Shown here: positions 10,335 through 25,300 of the stretch, one piece after another
How positions within the stretch are numbered: position 1 is the first letter of the stretch
Layout of the letters: every line of letters starts with the position of its first letter
Source of the DNA: Hyposmocoma kahamanoa
Taxonomy: Eukaryota > Arthropoda > Insecta > Lepidoptera > Cosmopterigidae
DNA: 64,000 bases
Direction: 5' to 3'
NCBI RefSeq assembly: GCF_003589595.1
Contig: NW_020653728.1
Location: 248,968-312,967, forward strand
Position numbers and translations under genes: made by a program
The notes under the pieces: generated by a model
Database searches by the model: none
Told to the model about the DNA's origin: nothing
The model's input: the letters and a program-made list of their open reading frames with translations, nothing else

Positions 10335-13300
10335 ATATATTGTACCAAATTGAATTACCGGTAACTACAAGTTTGAATGAAATATCGTCCGTCGATCTTA
10401 AAATTAATCAATCAAATTATTCTTCAAAAACATACACGTACGATCTCACAAATGTGCATGAAAATTCCGTCATCTTTCAATATCATGGCGGCCGTAAAGG
10501 GATGGAGCCCATCGCATGCCAAATCATTAATCACGCATGTCCCGCAAATCGTTGCAATCCGCACAAATCTGGGAGATCATCGGCAATCGCCTGTCATTTT
10601 TCACCGACCGGGTTATTGATTCCTACTGTTCGCGATGGATCCTTAAAGATAATGCGAGGATCAATGGATATTTATTGATGTTTACTTCTTGCTGACGTCT
10701 CGTTCTATTGGGGATGTAGAATAGAAGGGGTCAACATTTTCAACCATATGGGCAATTTCAATGAAAATATGTTGATTATATTACGTTGCTGTTTTTTTTT
10801 AAATGCCATTTACGTTTAAAACATAAACGTATCAGGATTCAAATAAATTTCAGTTGGATACAATTACGTACAAACCTTGAAAAGCTCTCGTCGATGACTG
10901 GTGCTAAGACATAAGACATCATTTTTATTCAATATTATTCTAAGTAAATAGAAACTCAGGTACATGAAGATGTTGCAAAAAACTCAATTAACACCAAATC
11001 CAATACCTATTGAAACTAAACGGATGTTTGCATTTAACCGTCCCATATTTGCCCAACACGCCCAACTCTACCGCACGTGAAGTGCGATAGAGACAGCAAT
11101 AGGTCAATACGCGCGTGTGCGAGCAGGATGGTGATACTCATTTGGCAACTGTCACCGGCAGCGTCCATTATTTATCTGTCAGTTGTTCCGCTTTTGTTTT
11201 CCATTTCCAGTTTTCGAGTTTTCATTTGTGTAGCGATTTCAGTTTTTTTGTAGCATGTTTGCGACTAAAACCTGCATTTGATGTGTTTCTTATAGTAATT
11301 GACCACAAAAAAAAAATAGTTTTCTTGAATTCACGTAAAGGTAACCTATAAAAGAAGCAGGATTATTTTCTAATAGAGCCTGGCCTAGCTTCTGCCCGTC
11401 GTTATTCTCGTTTGGTAAAATATCAAATAAACGTAAGGATATTTTAAAATTCTATAAAAGTAAATCGCCATTATCTATGGTCCATGGCCTGAAATAAATT
11501 ATTTTATTACTATTGTATTATTATTATAAATCTAATATTTACAGCTAACAATAATTGTAACTTTTTCATCTAAAAAACCGAGCGTATAACGAATGCTTAT
11601 TGGTTTTTTTGATTTTCACGGGATCCCCTCATCAGATTCTGACTTCTTGGTGACAATGAGGCTGTTACGGACTCCTTTGTGCATTTCATACTTTTTTTGG
11701 TTAATGACAACTCTTCTGGGTCACCATGAGGTGACGGTGATTTGTTGATTACATGTATATCGTGTCAAATGAAAAGTCGATTTTATTTGCGGAAAATAAA
11801 TAGTAATTTATGATAGCCGAAACAAACCCGGAAAAGTATCATCGGCATCAGGGACCACCCTTTCAAATAAAAAAAGAATTTTCAAAATCGGTCCACAATT
11901 AACTGAGAAATCGATGAGTACACTGACATGCCTATAAAATTTGAGGATTTTCCTCAATTTTCATGGGAACCCCTCATCAGATTTTGACTTAGTGACAATG
12001 GGACCACCATGAGAGTGGCACCCTTTCAAACAAAAAAGAATTTTCTAAATCGGTCCACAATTGACGGAGAAATCGGAAAACATACAAACAGCCGAACGTA
12101 TATCTTCCTCCTTTTTTTGAAGTCAGTTAAAAACGTTACATATCGACCTAAATGGCTCAAAGTGACTAGTTTCCAATATTTAACATTTAAAATTTAAGTA
12201 TTAATTGAACTTTGTAGCATAATGAGAATTATTTAACTAAAATTTATTAAAAAAGTTCTTCCTATATGTCTTGGTGTTAAATAAAAAAATACTCTTAACA
12301 GCTAATGTTTGAGAAACCAGTCACTTTAGGCGTTTTTGTCATTTAAGATATTTTGCTTGTTTGATTCTTGCATGATAAAACTATTCGCATACAAAATAAC
12401 CACTTTTAATCAAATGAATAACACGAAAGTGTGTTTTTATTGGTCATTTATTCATATACTTAATGTACGTACATACTAGCACATTGGTCTCCAAATGGGA
12501 CCTCTATGTCTTCGTTCACCCCGCATCTGTCTTTTCATACACGCCCGTTTATTCTTGTCACTACATTACACGACAACACAAATAATTACAGTTTCGTCTA
12601 TCTCCGGTTTCACACAAATAAACAATTATGTTGCGAACTCATCAGAACTTTTGTAATTTTAACTACTGCCTAAAGCAGCTGTAAACCCCTCGTCAAGAAC
12701 ACATCATGTATGCCGGGGGTTCTATTCTGCACTAATCAATTAAAACCACATGTTATCCGCCTGCAATTGTAATCGAACAACGATAGCTATAACGATCACC
12801 GGCACGGTGCCGTATCAACCAATGTCAATTTCCTGCAACGAGATCGTCGAGGTCTTCTACATCCCCTTCTGGGTCTAACGGTATCAAGTACGGAAGAAAG
12901 AAAAGTACGTGGTCTGTGGTATCGTATTCGTACTCGTAAAGTAATGTGGTAACCTTATTAAAAATAAATAATTTATGAAACTGTTATTACACGTACAGTA
13001 AACAGCATACATTTGTTTATTCAAAGAATGAAATTTCTTTGAAGGAACTGAGTGATAACTCTCAAGTTTTCTATCCATTTTACAATAAGTAAGTAAAACA
13101 TTGCACCTATTTCGACATAGGCTTTCAGGCTTTTAAACTCCCATAGAGCATTTAAAATTTCGTGATAGAGGTGCTAGTCGTGTCGTCACCGCGTCGTGGT
13201 CGTGAGGGATGAGTTAGCGCTACGCCCCGTGTTTGCTCGTCGTGCGGGGCGCGCCTAAACGCGTGCAGAGAGCGACGTGTAGATTATGGTACAGGAGACA

Positions 13301-16300
13301 GCGGGAGCGGTTTTGTAATTGCGAAGGACGCTGTGGAAATTGGTTCTATCACATATTCACTAATGCCAAAGGATTTGTGATAGTTTTATAATTACGAATC
13401 GCCAATTATTTAACAGTTATTTTTTAGATATTTTTGCTGTTTATATCATTTTCAAGGTGCGAATAAATAGTCAGAGGTTCAAGTAATTTGGCTTTTTTTA
13501 TCTTTTCACCAACTCCGCTGCGGAACCAGCCATGCTGCTAGTGATTTGAAAGTGTGTCAGACCTATACTCTATGGAATTTCCAATATTCTCCTCAGCACC
13601 GTGACCTTTAATGCCTCACACCACCGCCCATAACTAGTGCTAATGCAATGAACAAACACAAAATACACGACGCTAACTGTTGCCGGTCTGCTACCGTTCC
13701 TTACTGTACACGCCATCTTTCCACTTGTTTTGTGTGTAAATGTGATCCTCATGTTTTGCAGGAGCATGGCTTCTATAACTTAATTTTTTAATATTACCCG
13801 TACAATGGAGATTAAAGTATATAATTATTATATATAGTATTATAATTATTTCGTTTCGTTTGGTTTGGTTTCAAAATATTTTAACTGGAATAAGTAAATG
13901 TTTACATTATTGATTTTTTTAACGCTAATGGTTTTTTTTGGCAATTTTATTATTTAAAACATAAAAAAGTAAATAAATAATTTAACAAATTTAAAAAACA
14001 AAATCATATATAAAAAAATACCCTTGAAACCGACACTTTTGATGTGTGATATTGATTACAAATACATTTAGTAGCAGTGGAGCTCCTTGTGTGAGTTCGT
14101 CCAGGGAAGTACTGCCACCTTACCTTTTTTTTTTATACATGACAGGCAAATGACTCCACTCCACCTGATGTTAAGTGGAAAGTGGTATCCAAACTCGAAG
14201 GAACCTAGTGCAGCGATGAAATCCTCACTGCACTAGCCACCTCCACCCTGCCTGCCTACAGTATGCCTCTTCACGCCTCGTTTGAAGGACCCCATATCAT
14301 AAGAGGGAGGGAAGACATGTGCCGGAAGGCAGTTCCATTTGTAAACCGTGCGGCAGAGAAAGGAGCCACCGAACCTTTTAGTACGCGATGGAATTCGGCA
14401 GGTAGTGAAACGGTGACTAAGAAGGCCAGCACGCGTGCTTCTGAGCAGGAACGGGGAAGGGGGGATGAGGTTGAACAGCTCTTCAGAGCACTCACCATGG
14501 TACATGCGGTAAAAGGCGCTAAGCGATGCAACATCTCTACGCAGTTGCAGAGGTTCAAGGCGTGATGAGACCTCTTCGTCGCCTATAATTCGAGTAGCAC
14601 GACGCTGTAATTTATCCAAGGCATCGAGTAGGTACTTGGCGGAGCCGTCCCACAAGTGCGAACAATACTCAACGCAAGACCGGACCTATTTCTGCCGCCA
14701 AGCACTAATAATATTACTACGTTCCGGTATTGGAGAGTAGGGTTGCTGATGGAATTACAGGCACATGGAACTTGTCAACTTATGATTCAGGGTGACGAGC
14801 GCAGTGGCAGTGCCCCTCAAATCTTTGCGATTTAAAGCTCTGAGTGGCACTGCAACTGTTATGGAAAAGCGTGTAGCTTAACACCAGGCGCAGGACTTGT
14901 TCGTGACATTGGATAGAAAATATTTAGTTAAAAACTGAATGACTACAAAAAAACTGTAATTATAAAAAATAATAATAATAACTCATTGAACTAAACAAGA
15001 TCTAAATCAGAAAATCAGAACAGATCTCAAACAAAAACTAAACCATTACAAAAACATAAAGTACTCTGAACTTTAAATACGAATTGCAATAAAGAAAGAA
15101 TAAAAAGGCAACAAAATATTACAAACCGATGTTGTTCCGACCAAGTTAACTCCGAGGTTCCTATAAACAGCGTATTTGTATTCCGCGCGGCGTGAAGCCG
15201 TAAATATCAATTTGGCAGATCCTGATGCCCGATCATCGCGAGGGGAGAGCACGCTCGCTGCGGAGCACGGAGCTTCGGGGTTTTACTGAGGTTGAGGTTT
15301 GGCAAAATTAAAATATATCTGCACCATTTCTAAAGATATTATAACAATAGGTATAGCTCGGAAGAGACGAGTAAAGTTGTTAAAATGATTATCCATCGAC
15401 ATTCATTAAAACGACAACAGAAACAGATATTGTTTTTCTCATGACTAAATCTTGGACTACCCGAGGGTGTTGTGTTGTAAGGTATATTTGCTATGTATGC
15501 CTAATAAATTTACAGAGACGATAAAATATGTTTTAAAAAATGTCTACTAAAGACTTTGACATTTAACAGATGGGTGATGACTATAACCGAATGGTGGCCA
15601 AGAAGCTTGCAGAAACAGATGAGAGGACGACATCGGCAACGTTGCGGGCTGTATTTGGATGAAACCAGCTCAAGATCGTGGTACGTCTACAACAAACTAC
15701 AGGATGCCCACACCCAGCAGTGGGTGAAGACGGGCTTTGGATGACGATGATGGTGTTGAGTTTTGATATGCACAATGTCGCTTAAGTTTTGGCCCCGAAT
15801 TGCCCCGTATACAATGCAATATCATTAAGTACCTCTGCATTCTTTTATCGTATTAGATTAACTAGATTACATTGGACTTGAAAGACATGTTTTTCATTTT
15901 TCAATCGACAATGTCTCATTTCACAGAATGTACGACGATTTAGTCTCATAATTACTTTATTTCGCCTAAACCCGTGCACAGGCGGCCGTTTATACAATTT
16001 AACAGTACGGCAGTCAACTGTAATTTACTTATTTTTAAAATCAGCTAAGTGCGAGTAGCTGTCACCATTCGAGGAAAAGCCTAAAATTGATAATATTTGT
16101 ATAAAATTGGTCGATACCATATACCGTCTTTGGAGGGAACTTCAAAATGATCATTATTGGTATAAAGCAAATATAGGATGAAATATGTTTGTTATAGGCT
16201 CCATTGTTCAATACATTAACAACAAAATTCTTTCCCAAATTGTACCACTGTACAGAAAACAGCTGAGACATGCTGACAAATAGGCAAATCTTACCATCAG

Positions 16301-19300
16301 GGCTCTAATTCTACAAATAAAATGGCAACCTTCAACCAAACTATTTAGTTTCATGAACCCATTGCGTCTTTAAATCGGTAACGATATGGTACAAAAATCA
16401 GGAGGTTTTTGAAAGCTTTTATTAAGGTTACGTTTCATACACCATTTGTACGAGGATGTTCACTGTAATGAATGACCATTCGAGCACAGAAGAAGGAGCG
16501 GATACTTTCTTCCACCACAAAGCGTTGCCAAAGAAACATTTTTATTAGTTAAACACACAAAATACAGTTTTAATTTAGACGTCGGTATAAAATACAATTG
16601 TTAATTTCGTCTTTCCCCTCGTAACGTAAAATACATAATGCAGTAAATAACACAAGTGTATTATGGTTATGTAAAAGCGAGCGGCAGGACTTCGCTCGAT
16701 ACATACGCGCGCAAGCGTAAACGGTCCGCGCTAGGGATGGGGCAGCAAACGCTATCGATATCAGTAAAAGCAGAATTGCCAATTTAAATTAAAAAAAAAT
16801 GAACACTATTTTGTTAAAGACAACTAACTTTAATTGGAATCATTTTTAATTAATTAAGTCGTTATATTCAAATCCATCAACTGTTTTAAAGTTTTTGAAA
16901 AAGTGTTAAATATATTTAATTCTCTTTTTTTTATTTAAAGTTTTTATTGCTACGCTTGAGGTTTCTCTGATGGACCGAATTCCTAATGAAATCATATGTC
17001 AGAGAACTAAAATGACAGACATAGCTCGAAAAATCAGTTAGCTTAAGTGGCTGTGGGCCGGACATGTCTGCAGGAGGTCAGGTGGCCGGTGGAGGAGACT
17101 GGCTCTAAGAAGAATGGACAACCTGAGAAAGGTGGCTGGTAGCGGCAAAATGATGATGGCACAGGACCGAGAGAATTGGTGTGCTCAGGGGACGCTTATA
17201 TTGAGCAGTGGATGCGTGTAAGCTAATATAGTAAAGTACTTGTGTAATTAAGCAACTTATCGATAAAATAAGAACCCCAGTACATCTCTCCACGCCCCTC
17301 CCGTTCCGGCGGAAGCTATGTAATGCTCTCTAATTTATGTCCGGGAAATGCGCTCTCGCTAATATTTTTATTTACACACACAATATTCAGCTTCAAATAA
17401 GTATACTTACATATATTTACAGTTCCCTGTAAGTGTTTACAGTTTCACTGGGTTTTGGTATCTTTAGGGGTAAGTGGAGATAGGTGAATAAAAAACTAAT
17501 TAAGTCCCATAGAAAAATGCTTTGCTTTCGTCGTTCAATGTAGGCACACCTACATACACATGAAAGAAAGGCGTAACTAGCTTTGATAGAATAAAGCTCA
17601 TCATGCTATTATTTCTTAAGAATGAAAAGCATTATTAATTGTGTCAGGAAATATGAAATGTGGTGAGTAATTTAAAACACAAAGCCTCCTTCCTAAACAT
17701 TTAAAACAATAACGTTCAACTCAAAGACAGTTGCAGACAATAAGAGCTGAAAGCCGGACGGCTTAATCCGTGCCGTCTGGAAGTCTAATTAAATGCTCTC
17801 CGGAAAGTTAGGGTTACATTACACTTTACGGACGCCAAACCCGGATTCACAAATCGTAGTAATATAGCTTTCATTTCATCATTAATATTTACAATTGATA
17901 GATTTATATAATCTGTCAAAAATAACTTCGAATCACATCTTCTAATAGCAGGTTAACATTGTAAAATTCAAAATTTTCTATGACAGTTTTCTGTTCAACT
18001 TTATTGTGTATTGTTACACATAGGAAATGAAACTAGTTTTCCGGATTTAAATCGCGTATATTTGTTTTTTCAAACAAACCGACGTTTTGGGCCTTTTACA
18101 GGTTGACTCACAGTCAAGCGTGACCATGGGACCTGTAAAGGGCAAAGGGCGTCAGTTTGTTTGAAAAAACAAATATACGCGATTTAAATCCGGAAAAATA
18201 GTTTCATTTCCTATGTTTATCGTGTTTCCTTTTTAAATTTTGAATATAAATTTGAAATTTTTGGAATTCCGAGGCTATTTACTAAATTGTACGTTACAAA
18301 TACTCCATGTGCAATACATGAGAACAAAATACAGATATCAATAAAAGACAATAAACAGAATGGCCTATTTCGAAGTCGCTTTACGGGTCTGAGATAAAAA
18401 TCTTGCATTACATACAGTGATAAACATATTTTTTTACCATAACACAAGTGTATAAGATTAAAACTGTATTTAAAACGTAGATTATGCGTTACTACTATTT
18501 ATTGTTAACTGTCAAACCTTCATTAGTAGACCGTTCTGTAATCTAACACTCAAATTTCCAACAAGCGTTCAATCTGTTACGACCTTTACTTCAATATAAA
18601 GTTCCGGGTCGTATTAATTTCGGAGCCGTTTCAAATGAAATTTGAGATTTCATTTCACTGCTCTTTTGCGACTTTTGTAGCGTTACGAGGGTCGACCGAC
18701 GACGATTGTAATGCTGAAGGTTCGAGTTGACGAACTTGAAAATACTTTTAATATTCAATGTCTGTATACCGGAGAAGAGGAAGTAACTAATTTAAACAGA
18801 ACTTTAAAGTAGACAATTTGCAATTTAAAAATTTCATTATATTTTCAGACATAATTTGCTGACAGTGACTGTTTGCAATCCTCAAATTCCAACTCCAACT
18901 TAAATAGATCTTTATTTCATAGGTAAGCAAATTAGACTTGAAATCAGTAACTGAACTCACTCGTAAGACGGATTCCCTTAGGAAGAATGACGAAGAAACT
19001 TTCTCTTTTTGTAAATAAACATTAATCCAAATATATAATTTACAATATTTATTTCAGACTTTACCAAGCTGTATAATTAACGTTAATACAAATGTTTTGT
19101 TTTTTATAGTTTAAAACCCCGTCAATGGCAAGTTTTGAATATAAAACGGAAACTTGTCAATAAGGAAGCGTCTACAAACGCCCTTTCAATTAATTTGTGC
19201 CGACGGCTGTGTACGTGAAGATGACAAGAACAGTGAGTTTATTTTCATTCCTCGTATAAAAGTTATGTCCATAGTGATAGACATAATATTAATAGCAAAT

Positions 19301-22300
19301 TAATTAATATCAAAATTTTAAATTAACAGCAAATATTTCATAAAAGAAATTGTTATTTTTCTAAACCAATGTACTAAAAGGCTGCTATGTACGAATCTTA
19401 ATTTCATTCAACTTCTCTCTCAGGGACAATTTGGAACCCAGACTGTAAATTATAAAATATAATGGATACAATAAAAGAAAATAGCACAAGTCACAATATT
19501 AGCATAATTTTAAATCAGAAATACTTCTAGAGTAGTTTAAATAACAGCTATTGTATTATAAATTAAAAAGTCATCTATCAGATACAGGCCATTGACTTCT
19601 CACCCACCACGACTAAAAATCGCCCAAAAATCAAAGCGATGTACCGCAGCCCTCCCGGCAGATGTTCCTTCAGCCCTCTCGCTCTCCAGGGAGGTTTAAT
19701 TCTCTTCTCGTGTAGCTGTCTGGTCCCTTCCCTCTAAAATACAACCGCTAAATAGATGCACTGCTTTTGCGGTTTTTTCTGGGAGTCAATGCGATGTGCA
19801 TTTTTTTTTGCTCATGATCCAACTTATGCATGTATGAGACTTGAGACTTATAATTTCCCTTGAACATGAAAACTTATTATTAATTAGGTACGCTTTTTGT
19901 TTGTTATTAGTTTTTCATGGACAATACTATTTAGTACAGAGAATTATTAATGATCAATTTCTTACATGTTTCAACGAAATTTACCTGTATGTCCTTACCT
20001 TTAAGCACTAATGGAATAATAGATATAAAATTATTTATACATAGTACCATTCTGTATTTTGATTCTAATATTGTGACGAGATCAATTCAGTTTCGCCAAA
20101 AAATAAGTTACGTCCTTTTGTGATTTTATGGACAACATGAAATGTAGGCGCATATCATGTAGTAAATAAAATACTAAGCCCCCTTGCTAATCATGACTTC
20201 AATAAAATAAGCTCACCCTCCATGAGATCATTGAAATCACTCAAAGTGTGTTGTACGCCTAAATTGTTGTAACACCTGGTCAATCAGGCCGCGCCCGAGT
20301 ATCGATTGACAGGTGTGGTATTATCGATGTCGATAAGACCTTCTGTAATCATTACTTAATATTAATAATAAGAATCAAGCGGGCAAAAGGAAAAAGCCAC
20401 GGCAAAACGAGGAATTGGTATCATTTTGTAAGGAATAACAATTAATTATAAACCTTGATTAAGTATAATTTTTGAGTACTGGTATCTGAGTATTTTTGAT
20501 CTCAAATCATAGAGTACACTTTAGAGAGATAGATAAACACTGTATTCGTTATTATGACATAAATACATATTGAATAAAAAATAAAATATTTTTTATCACA
20601 GCAGTGAAGGCGCTAGTTCTCAGTCAAAATCTACGAGAGAGACTAAATCTAGAAGTTATTTGTAAGGAAAAATATAACAAACTCATAAGGGTGAAATTGT
20701 TCATTGCAATAATGAATGTAAAAAAGTGTGCATAGAGCATCTAAAATAACCTTTTCAATATGTAAGTGCATATGCGGATATGAATATAAGTGTAGCTTAA
20801 GTGAACAATATGATTATGAATATGTGTTATTGTAATAAATCAAAGTAATGACGCCCAAAACAAACACACTGGTTGAATATTTAAGTTGAATGCTTTCTAA
20901 TTCGAGTTAGTAGTACATCTCGCAAAAAAACTGCATCCAAGCCATTACAACATTTTACTGCCGCTAAAAAGCTCATAAACACTTTTCTCAATAAAAGATA
21001 ATGTTGCCACACCGAAAAAATATACCCTAAAATACCCTGTACCCCATATTGCGGGGATTTGCGTGATTTAGCATTATTCGCGCGCTGGCAATAAAATCGA
21101 ATTGAGGATCAGCGAGTTAATTCCGAGCAACACTGAGTTAATTTCACCGGCGGCTGGAACATTTGGGGCGCTAATGTTCGACTTGGAAGGGTCAGTGGTA
21201 GCAGATTCGAATCCCGGGAGATTTTAAAGTAATGAGTAAGGTAGTGACCGATCATTAGTTTTGAGGAAGATGTTGTCATTAATTAATAGAATTGTACAGG
21301 GCCGTCCAGGTTGGGCGCAGGTCTTTTTTAACCAAATGTTTCCGGATATGTTCGTCAATTGTGGACCTATTTTGGAAATTATTTTTTGGGTGGTGGTTCC
21401 ATTGTCACCAAGTCAGAATTTGAGGAGGGAATCCCATGAAAATCAAAGAAAATCGTCAAATTTCACAAGCATGTCATGTGTTCACAAATTTCAAATGACT
21501 AATTACCGCAAATAAAAGTCAACTTTTCACTTGACACGACACGTGTAATCAACAAATCACCATCACCATGGCAACCAGAAAAGTCAGAATCTGATGAGGG
21601 GATCTCATGGAAATCGAAAAAAGCCGATAATAAACTTTTAAGGTCGGTTCTTTTTTTTCAATGAAAAAGTAACAAAATTATTTTCTTTTTAATTTTATTT
21701 ACCAAAAATATTTTGATTACATTTTTAATTTATATTTATATACACTAAGCTAACATCCCCGAGAAGAACGAGCAACAAAACTCTAAGGATTGCTCTTTTG
21801 AAATAAACTTCAATTTTATGGAATACACATACAAACATAATACAAATTTAGGAAATGATAATTTTAATACATGCTTCTTCTATCTTGCTGAAAAAATGTG
21901 TATGCACACACAGTTCCCCATAAAAGAATCGTTTACCTTAGTCAAACGAAATCGTGGTACCATGAGTTTGGAATTAGTTCTAAGGTTAATATTATGGGTA
22001 TCTCCTTTCTTAATGAAATTATTTATATTTTTACGGGCATACAAAATATTTGAGTAACTGTACTGTGATGCCACAGTCATGATACCTGTTTCCCTAAACT
22101 TTTCTCTTAGATAAATCCGAGAACCTAAACGGTACACAAATTTAGTTATTTAACACCCTATATCTATTATTAAAATAAGAGAATAAAGTATGCAATAACC
22201 AGCGTCTGTCCTTTCCTTCACATTACGTGGATAATAAAACTGAAAATTGACTAAATAAAGCATTTAACAAACTGCGCTGAGATTTGATTTCAATCAAATC

Positions 22301-25300
22301 GCTTACAAAACAAACACGTGGCGGGAAGTCAACCCCTAGCGCCACAGCAGCTTTATACTAATCCGTTAATAACATACCGATAGGGAGATGTGAATTCTTC
22401 CTAAGAAAAGTCTTGCTTTTTCCTTTTATAACTAAATGAAGTGATCGACAATCATAGGTGATCTAGATTTTGTATTATATCCTTAAAATAATCCCACTTA
22501 ACTGTAGTTTTTAAATAAAACTTTTAGAAATACTAATGTATTAGTATTTCTAAAAGTAAAAGAATAAGTAAAACTGAAATTTTCTACAATAGTGAATTTT
22601 AGACACTTATTTAATCTACCAATAGCGCTCTCAATAATAAAGTCAAGTCCAAAGTATTTATAAATGTAGTCTGTGGTCAATTCTAAAAGCAATATTTATT
22701 TGTCAAACTGGCGTCATACCTTTTGACCGGTGTAAAATATTCTGTTTGATACAAATAGATGTATTGGTTTTGCCGCGTACGTTATGTTTAAATTTATTTT
22801 GCAAGTTTCACTTTATTTCTGAGGACGCAATCTAGGCTATAAATACAAAATACTATAAAACTCGTTTAACTAACACCAGTTTTATAATAATTTAATATTT
22901 ATTGAACTCGGTCAAAAAATGAAAACAGAATTGCCTCACCTCATAGCAGACAATGCCAAAGATCATAAAATATTATAACATGCACAAATCCTTTAATAAT
23001 ACAGGGCTGGATTAAAAAGTCAGCGAGGGTGCGATAATTAGCAGCGACCCCACACTGCGACGATGCAGGACGACTAATGGGGTGGAAACATTCTTGCGCT
23101 TGCTTGGTTTGCTTTTGTTTGTTGTTATTTTAGTTTAAATGTGATTGAGGTTAGTATTATTTTTTCAGCTCATTGTTCAGGTAAAGATTCAAGAAGACGA
23201 CTCAGAAACCAGTTTATATTGGTCATCACAACAATGTTTATGGCATATGAGAATAGACACGTCTCTATGACGTCATTCTGGCAAACCCCAAGTAACAGTA
23301 TAATATATCCAAGTACTCCAGCACCTTGGCAACTATCCAGTGACTAAAACTTTCCTACTAAATCAGGCTAATGTACAACAAATACGGTAAAGGAGGCGAC
23401 AGCGCGCGGCGCGGCCCGGCCGGTGTTATTGGGCTAATAAATCTCAATACGACATGCTAATGCGTGATAATGCTAGGGATGTGATGCGCCCGTGCTGGTG
23501 TGATGTACTATTATTGTTGGTTATATGTGATATTCAGGTTACTGTTTTTTATGTCTCCGCGGGACTGACTTACTGTAATTAACACGAACCTTGCTTGACC
23601 CGTAAAACATTTTCAAAATTAACAGAATAGAAAGAACAAAGAAAGCAGAAATCCAAAAAAAGTGCAATCCAAAATAAACTTAAGTACAATAAAACACACA
23701 AAACATATACACAAGTCCCTAAAGAAGCGAATACGCAATTAAAAATGCAGATGATGAAATGCAAAAGCGTTGCATTGGCAGTTAAACACTTCCATTAAAC
23801 AATTAACGTTCAATTTCACGTCGAAAAAGTTCCATCAATTATGGAGGCACAGGAAAAGATTTCCGTGTAACGGAACGCAACGTCTGATTGGTGGGAATGA
23901 GCAATGAGGTGCACACATTATTTATGGACACGAAACGTTTCGCGCTAAGCAGAAATAAAAAAGGTCTATTGTATCTGCTTTTAGAGGATGCACTATGCTA
24001 CAAATATGTGTTCGTCTTATTTACCGTCCTCACTGTGCTGATATATGCGTAGTACTAATGACATTGAAAGTTCAATTCAGGTCAATAATCGTATTAGTAT
24101 TCAAAGAAAAAAGTATACCTCATTTAAAATGTTATTTTACATTTGCTACGGCTTGTCACGTGGAAAATAATTAATAATATGATAGAATAATTAAAAATAA
24201 ATAATTGAAAGTAGGAAAATAAGTAGGATAATCAATAAAACTTCCTAATATTACAATTATTAAAGCCACATCCCTAGTTAGCCACTGGTAGCTATAGGTA
24301 CCTGACTGGGAGAAGAAAAACTTACACAGATTTCTCATAGACGTTTTTACGACTTTTTAGTCGTTAAAGAGACCAAAAACAAAGGTTTCCATCAAGTACA
24401 TAAAAAAATCGTTGGATCTGCTGATTCGTTCCGTAGCTTAGTTGGGAGAGCGTCGGCCTGGTATACTGAAGACCCTGGTTCGAATCCTGCCGGATCGAAT
24501 GAATTTTTCTCTGTGTTCGATCTTTGTATTAATAATTATAAAAAACTAGTGGAGTAATTTACAAAAAATAATTAAATATCATGGTAATAAAACATCGTGA
24601 TAGTCTATAAAACGTCATATTACAATTACTAAAGCGTCATCTCTAGTCAGCCGCTCGTAGCTGTAAAGGTACCTGGCTGAGTAATGAAAAACTTACATAG
24701 ATTTCTCACAGATGGCGCTACGGATCATGATTAATTATCGACACTGCGTTTCCATCCCTATAACAATATGTATTTTTATTAATGAAAGGATTTAGTAAAC
24801 AAATGCGAAACGGCAAAAGAGGAGGGATTGTTAGTTTATTATTTATTTCGCACGTCGGCGGCGGTCAGCGGACCACATGCACGGCTGCATTTTTCGACAA
24901 AACGACAACAACAGTCAATGAGGTTGTATACAATGTTGAAGAGCCCAATTTCAAAGTATGTAAGGTTTATCCATCTTTTTTGATATGATTATGAAATAAA
25001 CTTCATAATGAAACGAAAGCGCTTCGTACTACCACGATAAAATTAGTTCCGTCACGCACCGCTAGATGTCTCAGTAAAATTTTTGTACAAAAAAAAAGTA
25101 GTAAGTGCTGTGTAGAATCTAGTCATTTACAGAAATTGAGTAGGTTCGTCTGCGCTATTCTAAAGGTGAGCGCCGAAACTTCTTTTATTAGACATGCCTG
25201 GTCAAGCCGTTCTAACAAATGTAATTCTAAAAGAACACGAACACCGTCTCTCAGTCCACATTCATTAGTCTGTCAACTGGACTGACATACTTACACAGTA

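Noticed and set aside
10151..10348. 65-aa ORF of Ile/Tyr/Leu/Phe repeats
   Set aside because: Translation of the (AAAT)n microsatellite and the N gap.
24427..24502. Functional tRNA gene
   Set aside because: A and B boxes and most acceptor pairs are present, but the T stem and anticodon arm do not fold properly and the sequence is part of a dispersed repeat.
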